Origin: Erigeron canadensis
Lineage: Eukaryota; Streptophyta; Magnoliopsida; Asterales; Asteraceae
Assembly (NCBI RefSeq): GCF_010389155.1
Contig: NC_057764.1
Location: 5,828,001-5,892,000, forward strand
DNA length: 64,000 nucleotides
Direction of reading: 5' to 3'
Shown here: piece by piece, positions 22,501-34,300 of the stretch
Layout: each line of letters begins with the position of its first letter
How positions within the stretch are numbered: position 1 is the first letter of the stretch
Notes under the pieces: model-generated
Told to the model about the DNA's origin: nothing
Database searches by the model: none
Seen by the model: only the letters and a program-made list of their open reading frames with translations
Position numbers and translations under genes: made by a program

Positions 22501-25500
22501 TGACTCAACTGAGGAAAGGCCTGTTGATAGCCAGACAAATCCTGCTTCAGGCTCTAGTAGCAGAGGTACTGCCAATCGTGGCTCAGACTCCACAGAATTC
22601 AGAGCTGCAAATTCTTCTGGTTCAAGGGGTGCTATGTCATTTGCTGCTGCTGCCATGGCTGGGCTTGCATCCGCCAATGGTAGAGGTATCAGGGGCGGCA
22701 GAGACCGTCATGGGCGGCCTCTTTTTGGCTCCAATGATTCTCCCAGGCTCATATTTTCTTCAGGGGGGAAGCAACTTAACCGTCATTTGACCATCTATCA
22801 AGCCATTCAAAGGCAACTTGTTCTTGATGAGGATGATGATGAGAGGTATAACGGAAGTGATTTTGTATCTAGCGATGGAAGTAGGTTATGGGGTGATATA
22901 TATACCGTCACATACCAAAGAGCAGACAGCGAAACAGCTGGAAACGTGAGTTCTACAACCCCATCTAAATCCACTACTAAAGCGGGGTCCACCTCAAACT
23001 CCAATAGTGATTCACGGTTCCATCAAATGTCTCTTCTAGATAGTCTTTTACAAGGGGAGCTTCCTTGTGATATGGAAAGGAATAACCCTACATACAACAT
23101 ATTGTCTCTATTACGTGTATTAGAGGGTTTAAACCAGCTGGCACCACGCTTACGTGTCCAGTCAGCAATTGACAGTTTTGCTGAAGGGAAAATCTCAAGC
23201 CTAGATGATCTGAAAGTTACTGGTGTTAGGGTTCCATCTGATGAGTTTATCAATAGCAAATTAACTCCAAAGTTGTCTAGACAAATTCAAGATGCTCTTG
23301 CACTTTGCAGTGGTAGTCTTCCTTCATGGTGTTATCAGCTGACAAAAGCATGCCCGTTTTTGTTTCCCTTTGAGATTAGGCGTCAGTATTTTTATTCAAC
23401 TGCTTTTGGTTTATCTCGTGCATTGCATCGTCTTCAACAGCAGCAGGGTGCGGATGGCCATGGGTCTATGAATGAGAGGGAATTTAGGGTCGGAAGGCTA
23501 CAACGCCAGAAAGTTCGTGTCTCCCGAAATCGTATTTTGGATTCTGCTGCAAAAGTCATGGAAATGTATTCAAGTCAAAAGGCAGTTCTTGAAGTAGAAT
23601 ATTTTGGTGAAGTTGGCACTGGTTTGGGCCCTACATTGGAGTTCTATACCCTATTAAGTCATGACCTTCAGAAAGCAGGAATGAAAATGTGGAGATCTAA
23701 TTTGTCTGATGATAAAACAGCTGGCAAGGGTAGTGGTGACCTTATATTGGCACCTCTTGGGTTGTTCCCGCGCCCATGGCCTCTTACCGCTGATACATCT
23801 GATGGTGGCTCATTTTTCAAGGTAACTGAGCATTTTCGTCTTCTTGGTCGTGTAATGGCCAAAGCACTTCAAGATGGGCGGCTTTTGGATCTGCCCCTTT
23901 CAGGGGCGTTTTATAAGCTTGTGCTTGGACAGGTAAGCTATTTTTGAATGCTTAGATAATCTTTTAGAGGTTGCAAATTGGGCATTTTCACAAACAGGTT
24001 TAAAATGGGTTGGGTGATATGTTAAGAGTTGTTTGTTTATCATCTATTCAAAAATTAGCAACTAGGAGGTTGCATCCTTCAGTTCCACTCTGTACATTAA
24101 CCACTTGACCCGTTAACCTATTCTTCCTAGTATTGTCCATATGAACAGTGCCAGATAAAACATAACGAAAATCACATATCTTTGAAAAAATGGACTGGAA
24201 GCCTGGAATTGCCACCAGAAATATTTATTTAGTTTTTCTTATTTCTTTTGGTTTGGATTTGAGACCCATAATTTTTTTTATAACAGGAACTTGATCTGCA
24301 TGACATTTCATTGTTTGATGCTGAATTTGGTAAGACGTTACAAGAATTGCAAGCTCTTGTTAGCCGGAAACACTTCCTAGAGTCTATACATGACCGAAAT
24401 GAAATACCGAACTTAAGGTTTAGGGGGGCACCAATTGAAGATCTTTGCTTGGACTTCACACTTCCTGGCTATCCCGATTTCGTTCTCAAAACTGGCGATG
24501 ACAATGTAATTGAGCATCTTCATTTTTTTTCTGTAATTTATCTTGTTGTGTTTTTTACTTTTTAGTAGTTTGGTCCACATTTCATGAAGGTTTATTTACT
24601 GAGTTACAGGTTGATCTAAACAACTTGGAGGAGTACATTTCTCTGGTAGTTGCTGCTACTGTTAAGACTGGTGTAACACGCCAAATGGAAGCATTTAGAG
24701 CCGGGTTTAATCAGGTGCACTTCTTGATTTTTAATTTGATTTCCTTCTCTAGATGCTGTGGATTTTAGGTAAAATGGGCAAATGAACAGCGTAACGGAAT
24801 TCTATTTTGCTGGTGAGTTATTAAATAGTAGACATAAAGAAGTTACCTAAAGGTTATTGTTGTAGTCTGAACTGTTTAAAAGGCGATAACTTTATATTTA
24901 GAAGTATTTACAACATATTAAGTTGCTCTATTAATAATGTTACATATGCATATCTATAATACTAGGTTTTTTTACCCGCACGATGTGCGACTGTTGATAT
25001 GATTTTTCAAAGCTCCTAGCGTTATCATTGATAAACAATAAAATTTCTAATAAACAACAGTTAAATATCAGAAAGTACCTAAACTTAATTGAACATATGT
25101 AAAAATGTAACAATCGAATCATTGTTGGTGGTCGGATCCATGAAAAAACAAAAGCGATTTCATAATAATATAAACAAATAATTTCAAAAGCTTTGAATAT
25201 CGGTACTATTGCAAACAATATGGAAAATACCTTTAAACGAGTTGAATATATAGAAGAAGTGTAAAGCGATTCGTTTTGTTAATACTGTTTCTTCAAAATC
25301 CATGAAAAATAAAGAAGAAATTTACACTTTCTTTATTATTGTAGCCACACTTCAAAACAAAACATAGAGGATTTTTCTTGTATTTGCTTCAGCCGAAGAA
25401 AAAAATTACAAATGGAATGGGTTTCTTAATTATTCTTTTAATATTAATTTTTTCTTACGGATTTGTAAATATCTATATATATAAGATTTGGTTTGATTTG

Positions 25501-28500
25501 ATTTTAATCATAGTTATCAAGGGCGCGGGGCGCACTCAGTGCGCAAAGGCATCGAATATGGCCTAGGTGAGATGCTCAAAAAAAGCACTGGACTGGAAAG
25601 AAAAAGCACACTTGCTAAAAAACAAGCAAAATTCTTTTTAACCAAGAGTTTGAAAATAAATTGTCCATAAATGACAACAAAAAATCTCAAAACTAGATTG
25701 TTCAAAATAGAAGTAAACATAAAATACAAGCAACAATGGCTGACTTTTCAGTGATGAATATATTTTGTTATATATGTTGAGGTATACGTAATGTAAAAGG
25801 TAATTCAGTGGAATATTCTGGATATATATATATATATATGATATACTGTATACCTGATATATATTATTAATTAAAATAACTATAAACTCAAGAAAGGAGC
25901 CTTTTCTTAGTGGAAGGGCTTAGGGTTTTGATGCGGTATAAGTGAAATCGCCTGGGTCTAGCGCTGATGCGCACAAGGCGGTGGCTTTTGACAACTAGGA
26001 AGTCTATGATTTTAATAGTGTATAGTTTTTTGATATGTTTATGTAATTTTATTTAATATAAGTTCAATTAAATGAAGCTGGTTCGGGAATAAATAGGAGG
26101 CTTAGAGAGGTTCGGGATAGGTTAGGGTGGTCTTAAATAGGTTTGATAACTACTTTTTTAGTTATTATTATAGATATATAGTATATAAAAAATTTAATAC
26201 TATACAATACCTTCCAGAATTTTAAATTTCTCATGGTCTACCACATCACATCTCCCACCCTCATCACCCAATACGAATGAGCATGTCACTTCTATTCTCC
26301 ACCAAGTTAAGGGGCTGCTTGGTTCATATTAGGTAGCAGTGGGAAGGGTAAAGGGAATGAAAAGGAATACTAACATGTATTATCAATTTATCATTGCATT
26401 GATTTTGTTTTCTTGCTAAGAGAAATCATGTATGTACTTTTTTCATTTATAAAATAACTTTTAATGAACGTTTTTTCCTGCCTAGAGTGTTTAGTTAGTA
26501 ACCACCATGAAATAAAGTCAATATATAACTTTTTTTTTTATATCATGTGTGCCGTTGTTGGATGATAAATTTTTTATTGAGCATCAACAATAAGAATTTA
26601 AGAATTACAAAAATTTTCAAGATAAATGGACCATAAATTATTGTTAATCATGAAAGTGTTTACAAATCAATAAAGAAATATGTGGCTTAAAAGTGAACCA
26701 AACAGATCATTGTTGTATTAGTAGATCGTTATTGTTATAATGATCAAAAAATAAATGACTGTTACAAAAATTAAAATAAAGAAATAGGAAGTAGAATAAA
26801 GGACGTGTAGTGATAAGTTTGAGTGAACAGAAAAAATATCGCCCAAGTGTTTCTCATTACCCTCAAAATTGTGGGTAATGAAATATGGTCCACTGGACCA
26901 TATGAACCAAGCAGGATTGACTACACTACACTTAACCCGACATGTTTTTTCATTTTCTTTCCCTTCACCCATACCTCGTAACCTCCAACCAACCCCTAAA
27001 CTGTGACACATCATTCTCTACCCCCATCTTACACCATTCATGTTCCACCAGTTATTGCTGTCTACTGCCGGGCACCATTTTGTAATCTTGTATAATAAAT
27101 GTATTATATGGGTTTGTAATCTTGTATAATAAATGTATTATATGGGTTTTGCTAAACATAGATTTAGGGATATGATCAAGGCATATTTTTATTCATAGCA
27201 ACAATCAACGATTTTAATTGTGATTGGAAGAAAGAGTTGCAGCCAACCACCTTCTGGTGGTAACAAAAAAGAACTACTCACTTAGTAAACTAACTATAAG
27301 CCCTTAGGGCTATGTTCACCAAACCTAGCATATGCATTATTAAAAACGGGATAAAAGAACTGTTGGATCTGATAAAGCTGGTGCGTCCATTTTTCCACCG
27401 ATATCTTCGCTTCAGTCTATGGTTCTTGCAAAGGCACTTATACCATTTGGTGATCTGTTTGCTATCATTTACTGCTTTCCATTGATAGAATGATAGTAGA
27501 CATGCTTGCAGATCCAAACTAATATATGTTTCATAATTATCACTTTATCAGGTGTTTGACATTTCTTCTCTACAAATATTTTCTCCTAATGAATTGGATT
27601 ATTTACTTTGCGGACGCGGAGAGTTGTGGGAGGTAAATTGTAGATCTTTCATATAGTTGAACACATTTTATTCGTAAAAGCTAGATGTAATTCATTCTTT
27701 ATCCAAATGCAGGCTGATACACTTGTTGAACACATCAAGTTTGATCACGGATACACTTCCAAGAGCCCCGCAGTAGTTAATGTATGTAACATCTCTTTTG
27801 TTTTGGCTTTGCTATTATGTGTAAGAATTATTATGTCCTAATAACATGTCTTTTGTTTAGTTGCTTGAGATAATGGGAGAATTCAACCCGGAACAACAGC
27901 GAGCATTCTGTCAATTTGTGACTGGTGCACCTCGCCTTCCTCCTGGTGGTTTGGCAGTTTTGAATCCTAAGTTGACTATTGTTAGAAAGGTATCTTGTAA
28001 CAAGTACTTCTACAATTCTTATTATTACTATCTTGGCTCATGTAATATAATAATATGTCAACTCTGTTTCTGTTTTCTGGTACAGCATTCTTCAACTGCC
28101 ACCAATACGGCGTCCAATGCAGCTGGAGTGTCGGAATCTGCAGATGATGATTTGCCAAGTGTCATGACCTGTGCTAATTACCTGAAGCTCCCTCCGTACT
28201 CCACAAAGGTAGAACCTACTTTTAAGTTTGCTGGCCACATGGGACTTCGGTTTGCTGATCTTTTCAAATTAAGTATGCCTTCATGGCAACTTGTAACTTC
28301 TTCAGAAAAGATCCCGTTAGTCACATGCAAGCTGCAAATGTGGTTAATGAAATCGTTGATATTCGATTCTACTAAGCTTCTCATATTCTATTGCCTCTTA
28401 ATTGTTTTTTACTAGATAGGAAGTTTGGCTTAAACTTTACTCAACTATACTATACCCAGTCAAACATCTTATTTTTCTGTTAAATTGGGATGTAGACACT

Positions 28501-29048
28501 ACAAATTGCTAGACATGGTAGTTAATGCTGAACGTGGGTTTGGGTGATAAACTGGTAACTTTTGTACAGATTGGAATGCTCTTGTGGAGTTGGCCAAGAG
28601 CATTTGTACTGTTCACAATTTGTAAACCTCTTATATTTAAATAGTGCATCAGTTATGGTTTCAAGACTTGTATTCTAATCATAATCAAAATTTTGAGTAA
28701 AATGTTTTTGGGATGTTTTTATGCGTCAAATTCACTGTGTGACTTTTGACTTGTTCAATCTGCTCTCTTTTAAGATAGTTCTTATATGAAGACACCTGTT
28801 TGACTTGTCTAAAAACATAACTGTAGTTGTCCATTTTAAGATTAAATGGACTAAATTGCCACATCCACAAATCACTGATACTGCAGATTCGAGTCCCCTA
28901 TACTATATACATGCGCTAGACACTTTTGATGCATACTGATATCCAGCTTTTTTATTATCTAACTACTAATTTTGTTTGTCAGGCGATCATGTACAAGAAG
29001 CTCCTTTATGCTATTAACGAAGGACAGGGATCATTTGATTTGTCTTGA
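16591..29048 (+). CDS. UPL3: HECT-type E3 ubiquitin-protein ligase UPL3-like
   Basis: The protein joins ubiquitin to target proteins through a thioester on a HECT cysteine. In Arabidopsis UPL3 (KAKTUS) limits trichome endoreduplication and turns over transcription factors. The exons I infer are 16591-17463, 17569-17679, 17771-17887, 17962-18132, 18216-18377, 18464-18709, 18791-18912, 18984-20394, 22241-22336, 22439-23932, 24287-24505, 24610-24714, 27552-27632, 27713-27781, 27861-27989, 28086-28208 and 28983-29048. They sum to 5595 nt, or 1864 aa; the Arabidopsis protein is about 1888. The start [10 protein letters not shown] is conserved. A His/Asp-rich tract lies at about residues 115-134, armadillo-like helices at about 150-700, acidic linkers around 1070-1105, and the HECT domain from about 1485 to the end. 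The catalytic Cys is about residue 1831 in [16 protein letters not shown], and the protein ends in GQGSFDLS. Intron 3 uses a GC donor. Introns 8 and 12 hold transposons. The gene appears intact. Confidence 0.96.
16936..16992 (+). repeat. His/Asp codon microsatellite in UPL3 exon 1
   Basis: Runs of CAT followed by GAT/GAC codons encode five His and then ten Asp. The tract lies in the disordered N-terminal part, before the armadillo region, and is likely length-variable. Confidence 0.8.
17888..17961 (+). other. GC-AG intron 3 of UPL3
   Basis: The protein must join HDAK to VLEHAS, which puts the donor at AAG-GCGAGT and the acceptor at aatag-GTTTTG. No GT donor in the neighbourhood keeps the frame. 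GC-AG introns form about 1% of plant introns and normally show a strong donor context like this one. Confidence 0.8.
20395..22240 (+). other. UPL3 intron 8, enlarged
   Basis: This 1.85-kb intron separates the exon ending ESTSE from the one starting [18 protein letters not shown]. Its 3' part contains an ATAGCGG-rich element (21663-22204). The 5' part has a minus-strand 73-codon frame without recognisable similarity. Short (TA)n runs lie near 21390. Confidence 0.85.
21663..22204. mobile_element. Non-autonomous element rich in AGCGG/CCGCT repeats
   Basis: The ends are tagttaatagcgg at the left and the inverse ctattttagtaattaacta at the right (imperfect, with a few extra bases). Both subterminal regions carry many copies of ATAGCGG or its inverse CCGCTAT. 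Dense short subterminal repeats of this kind are typical of hAT or CACTA-derived non-autonomous elements. There is no coding content. It sits wholly within UPL3 intron 8. Confidence 0.6.
24962..25486 (-). mobile_element. Non-autonomous Helitron in UPL3 intron 12
   Basis: On the minus strand the 3' end reads CGCACATCGTGCGGGT, then A-rich bases and CCTAGT: a hairpin followed by CTAG (24965-24962). The proposed 5' end on that strand is TCTTATATATATAGAT at 25486, a fair match to plant Helitron 5' ends. The 525-bp interior has no Rep/helicase. Confidence is higher for the 3' end than for the 5' end. Confidence 0.65.
25511..25997. mobile_element. hAT-like MITE in UPL3 intron 12
   Basis: The left end is tagttatcaagggcgcg. 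The right end is ggcttttgacaacta, which inverts to tagttgtcaaaagcc. GC-rich subterminal segments (gcgcactcagtgcgc and gatgcgcacaaggcggtgg) flank an AT-rich centre with a TATATA run. The string gattttaat occurs at 25499-25507 and again just past the right end, but not directly abutting, so the target duplication is uncertain. Confidence 0.55.
26311..26913. mobile_element. MITE with GGCTGCTTGGTTCATAT ends
   Basis: The left end, ggctgcttggttcatat, is the inverse of the right end, atatgaaccaagcag. Ends of the GGGCTGxTTGGTTC type are characteristic of Tourist/PIF-Harbinger or related MITEs. The right end seems to lack the final CCC. No protein is encoded. Confidence 0.65.
27070..27148 (+). repeat. 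Two-copy tandem repeat, ~39-bp unit
   Basis: The unit tttgtaatcttgtataataa, continuing atgtattatatggg, occurs twice back to back with no visible differences, indicating a recent slippage or unequal-exchange duplication inside UPL3 intron 12. Confidence 0.85.
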
Positions 29049-30822
29049 GTTTTCGTTAGAAACTAACCAAACTGTGTATATTGTATCCAAGAATATTTTA
29101 TGATTACTGGTGCATAATGGGGCTCAATAAAGGTTTATTTCCATGCCTTACCCGAGTATCAGCGATGGCGTGGTTATGGTTAAGGTCAGTTTCTTTTTTA
29201 TTTAGCAATACCAAAACCTTTTTGTCTGAAACTTTATAAACTTGTGTGGTCTCCACTTTAAGAGTGTCAACTTTTTAATACTATGTTATTTCAAACATAT
29301 GGTAGGTATTGAAAATGTAGAGAATTTATTTTGAAGCATTTGTGAAAGGTCGTACCAACACGATGCTTTTTTCCTCTCCTATGTTGACTAGTTTCATTTT
29401 TTTGCTCAGTTAAATGCGAATATGGATCAGAAATGATTGATCATGGCTTGTTCAAGAAGGCGACAGAGCACAAATGAATTTGTCCCGCAGTTTTTTTTTA
29501 CAATGGTTTTGTAAATAAATAGTGATACGTCGTATAACTTCTGCTTACAACTCCAATGGGTAGTTGACGTTTTGCATGCATCCGTCGTACATTATGTAGT
29601 TTGTCATATTTACTTCAAATTTTTTGTTTATTCAGCTTTTTGAATTGTGTATTTGGTTCTCGTTGTAGGCTCCTTGTATTAATTTGTTTTTGAATCTTTC
29701 TTTTTTAAAGTGTAATTCGTAAACTTGAAATGATGCCTTGATAATTGCTGTTGCAAGCTTTTGATAACTTTTTTATATAAATTATAATTTTTAAAGCATT
29801 ATATCAATAAAAGTAGTTAAATGGCTAAAAGCATAGCATCATTGGTTTTCTTATTTTCTTCTACAATTGCTTACAAAGTTCATAAGTTACAGTTACTAAA
29901 CTTTACAGCGGCGATGGGGAAATGGAATTAGTTGCCTTTGAGAATAATTAAAAAAATTTACAGCGGTAATGAGAAAATGGAACTGTTGTGAAGTAAAACT
30001 TTTCACGTAGTCAATTTGATGTCTAATTTCTAAAGTAAAAAATGAATTTACGTACTTAATTTTGGTTACATGAAATACAAGTATAGTATAGGTGTCATTT
30101 AGTTGAATAATCACTCAAATAATATAACATATAAGTAGTTGATCTTATATGGAATACGTTTGTTTCTTGGAAACATGAGTGTCACAATTATGTATTACTG
30201 ACATTATAAAAAAGTGATAAGTTAATCAAAATATATTTATCATCCCTTTTTATCGCACAAAATCTTTTAAGGAACTATAGATTAATTAATGTATTGAATG
30301 ATACATCCACAATACGGCGGCCTTGGAGCATAATTCCGGCTATTATGACTCAATTTGATTATGATAAATCCCAACATATAGTCTGATGTTTTATATCAAT
30401 AATTTCATAATCTAGAAGTAAAAAAAATATCATTTGTGGGTACAAATTATTTCCTAAATAATTCTTTGTAATTTGGCTATTAAAATTGAATTTCAGAAAG
30501 ACCTCTGGTCATTTTATAAAGAGTAAGGAGTGATTTTTTGTTTTTATATTTAAAAACAAGATATTAAGTTAAAATTAGAGGGAAAAATGTAAGAAAATAA
30601 AAGAAAAAAGAAAAAAAGAGTTGAAAGAAGCAAACTACAAATTAAATTTCAAACCCAAAAAAAAACAATTTGGGGGGAAATTGGTTTTCCATTCTAAAAC
30701 TCCCTCCAAAAATAGATTAACATATCAAAGAATCTGGATTTTGGACACCAAAAACACTACAATCAAACACAGACAATATTATCAACACCCAATAATAATA
30801 ATCATAAAAATAAAAAAAAAAT
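29049..30822 (+). other. UPL3 3' region and MCM10 upstream region
   Basis: A plant-like poly(A) signal aataaa lies at 29126-29131, 78 bp after the UPL3 stop. The rest is AT-rich and without coding similarity. A short near-duplicate (tttacagcgg followed by gaaaatgg) occurs at about 29905 and 29958. The A-rich stretch from about 30590 to 30822 is the likely leader of the MCM10 gene. Confidence 0.5.
29126..29131 (+). terminator. Poly(A) signal of UPL3 (putative)
   Basis: AATAAA stands 78 bp past the TGA stop, in a T-rich context. It is a motif match only; plant poly(A) signals are variable. Confidence 0.45.
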
Positions 30823-31229
30823 ATGTCAGCAACAACAACGAGAAGAACAACAACAGAACAACAAGAAGACTGTGATGACTTGGATCTTCTTCTTTCGCTT
30901 GATGATCGGGTTCTCGAAACCCCGCCTTCTTCCCCTCCAGGTACTCCTTTTACTTCTACTATTATTATTATGTATATATATATAGATAATAATAATAATT
31001 ATTATTATATTGACGGAACCTAATTAAATTTGAAGTGTCCAGATTGTTATTATTTTTTAGCGGGTTTTAAGAGTTTAGAGTACATTTATAGGAAAATCTT
31101 TCAAAATTTTAGAGTTAGCTATATTGACCAGTATCCATATTTATTTTTTTTGACCTGTGACACCAATAAAAGTTTACAACATATTTAGGAAAAGTTTACA
31201 CTACATGGATTGAACGGACTTGTTGCCCC

Positions 31230-31267
<38 letters not shown>

Positions 31268-31338
31268 GGGTGACAATCAAATGAGAAAGAAATTAAAATG
31301 AGAACAAATGAGAACACTTAAAAATTACATTTTGATGC

Positions 31339-31369
<31 letters not shown>

Positions 31370-34300
31370 TCAGTATATGTTAATTATTATAACTTAAATA
31401 AGTATTAAAAAAAGGGATAAGTACCTAGGAATGTAATGAACTATACACAAATGTTTATGTTGTGTAATGAACTACATAAATGTTTATTGTATGTAATGAA
31501 CTTTCAAATCTAGGTTATTGGATGTATTCGACCAATCAAAAGCGTACAAGTGGCAGCTTAGATAGTTGCCACATATACCCGGATACATCCAATGACTAAG
31601 ATTTGAAAGTTCATTACATACAATAAACATATAGGTAGTTCATTACATAACATAAACATTCGTGCATAGGTTATTACATTACCAGGTACTTATCTTTAAA
31701 CAGAAAAAGTTATAGTGTTAAGTCTAAATGTGAGTGTGATTCTGAGAGTCAAAGTGGGTTTATTTGGAGATATAAGAGAACACTTATTACTAATTTATGT
31801 GTTAGTTAATTATGAATTAAGAATTTGAGAGTTTAAAATATATATATATATATATATATATGTACAGGATACCTATCTGATGATGGATCAACCAGGCAGA
31901 GGGGACAAGCAAACATGTCTGTCTTCAGGACTGCTGTTGAAGATTGTCTTGATTACAAGCCTGAAACCTCCAAGAAGAATCCCATTTCTAGCCGTGGGAA
32001 GACCTCAAATAATGATGAGAATGTTGAAAAGTTCTCGGGTTTGAGAATCCGGTAGGTGACTAGTACTTCTTGTTTCAAAAAATGAACATGTGTTTCCGTA
32101 TAAATCTTGTACATATGTTTGTGTAGAGCTCATGTGTCTCGGCTTACGACGACTTTTAAAAGGCACGCTATTGTGCATTTGATGCAGAAAAGAAGCATTC
32201 TTTTTAACCTAAGATTTTGTGTAATCGACAGAAATCCCTATTAAAATGTGATTTATGTAAGAATTTAGGACCTTTATCTGTGTTTGTTGCAACCCCTCAC
32301 TTCATACAAACTAAAAGTTATGATCTTTTGAAGCTTACCAAACAAATAATTCTTGATGTAGTTCCTATCAATTAACAAGTTTCTTGGAATCTGACCTCAT
32401 TAGGTTCTACCAGTTAGCTCATCATTTATATGGTTAGACAGATACATCGTACATACACCATGGTTAAGTTCATGTGCTATTTTTTTTTTTTCAGGAACCA
32501 GTTGGTGTCACGGGAAGAATTGAGTGATCGCTTTGCAGATATTCGTTTTGTTCGCTTATCAACAATAAAGTACTCTTAGCATTCCTTTAATATTCTTATC
32601 ATTGACTTTCGATATACCCAATAGTATTATAAGTCATAACCTTCGTGTTAATTTTTAGGAATCTTATATCAGGGGATACACTTTCTGGTTGTTGGGCAAC
32701 TGCGGGAGTTTTATGTGGAAAGGGTGAAAAAAGGATGAGTACTACAGGAAAGCCCTACTCGATATGGGAGATAGGGTGTTTAAATGAGAAAACCATTTCT
32801 CTTTTCTTGTTTGGAAATGCCTATCAGAAGAACTGCAATGAAGAAGTTGGAACAGTATATGCCCTCTTTAATTGCAATGCCAGGATGAACCCAAAATCGG
32901 TATTACTATTTGAAGTGTTAGCAAGATTTTGTTATTAGTTTCTGTGCTACAACATGACAGATATTGACCTTTATCTATGTTTTCTTTTCAGAAAGAAGGG
33001 TTTACTTTGACTGTTTTTTCTGCTCCACAAATGTTAAAAATGGGAACTTCTGCCGATTTTGGACGCTGCAAGTCTTGTTCATTAGTTATCAACAAGTACG
33101 TGTCTTACATTTCTTGCTGTCATGAATAGTAGTCATATACTTTATATTTCTGGTACACTTGTAGATGATAACACTTTACATTCAGTTATTCATTCAAATT
33201 AAATAATCATAAGTAATAACATTTAAAAGATGGATAATATGAACATGGACACACATACGTGTTTTATGTTTTATATATGTAAGCCCCTTTTGTGCTAAAT
33301 ATCGATAGTCTCTAGGCTCTAACTTTATGTACTAACTTTATAATAGAATTCTTATAGCTACAAAAGAGGGAACCTATACAATAGATTTTGTTTTGGTACT
33401 CTAGCTTCACTACTGTTACATCCATTGCCTAATATTTATTATTGTTGGATGTGCTCTAGGCGTTCGGGAATATACTGCAAGTCCCATAAAAAGGTACTGA
33501 TTCATTTTGTTTTGATATCTTTTGCTTATACTATTTATGGGAACATATTATCATTGATATTGAAATTTTTATGATTTGACCACAGAATGCATCAGAAAAA
33601 TATTCAAGTAAAAGAGCGGAGTTCATGGGAGGGTATGATAACACATTCCCATCTTTCTTTTTATTCATATAAGGAGGTGTTTGCATGCGCTTCTTGTAGG
33701 TGACTACTTGATATCAAATTACCGTTATAGGATGTCGTAAATCGTAATATGTGTAGGATATTGTGTCTGGATATAGATATAATAGATGAACGTAAGGTAG
33801 ATATGTGATTATATTCTACCTTTTGATAATCTATTTTGTTGCAGCTAGTATGGAAGTTATTTATTGACCCTTAAATAATCAGATAACCATAAGCAAAAGA
33901 TTGCCCAGAAGCTGAAACTTACTCAAATCGCACATCTAAACATCCCAATCTTTCAACATTTCAATTTTTCCCCGATATATTGTATATGATGTGTGGTTAA
34001 ATGAAGTTGCAATGGTGGGTTCTATTTGATGGGTGCCACAAGATAGTAAATGAAGTTTTTAATAGGTTTACTACATGGTTCAGGAATCTAAGGACAGCCT
34101 TCAACTTCAGAGATAAAATGCAATCAGAAGGCATCTACATGGTTGACAACCAGAAAAATGTAGCAAAGCCTGGACAGCCAAAGAAAGTTCTGTCCGTGGA
34201 GGGATTACGAAAGGCGTTAAGGTATTGTATATGGAATCTTAGCTTTCATAAAATTCTGAAGTTTCTTGGCTATGCCATTTGAAAAGCATAATAATGTCAG

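Larger units (their letters stand above)
24715..27551 (+). other. UPL3 intron 12, transposon-filled
   Basis: This 2.84-kb intron splits the HECT domain between GFNQ and [10 protein letters not shown]. It holds a minus-strand Helitron (24962-25486), a terminal-inverted-repeat element starting near 25511, a GGCTGCTTGGTTC MITE (about 26311-26913) and a tandem duplication (27070-27148). The acceptor ctttatcag and the donor tcag-gtgcac are intact. Confidence 0.85.

Noticed and set aside
22449..22790. A 113-codon plus-strand frame overlapping UPL3 exon 10
   Set aside because: It is an alternative frame of a strongly conserved coding exon with no similarity of its own.
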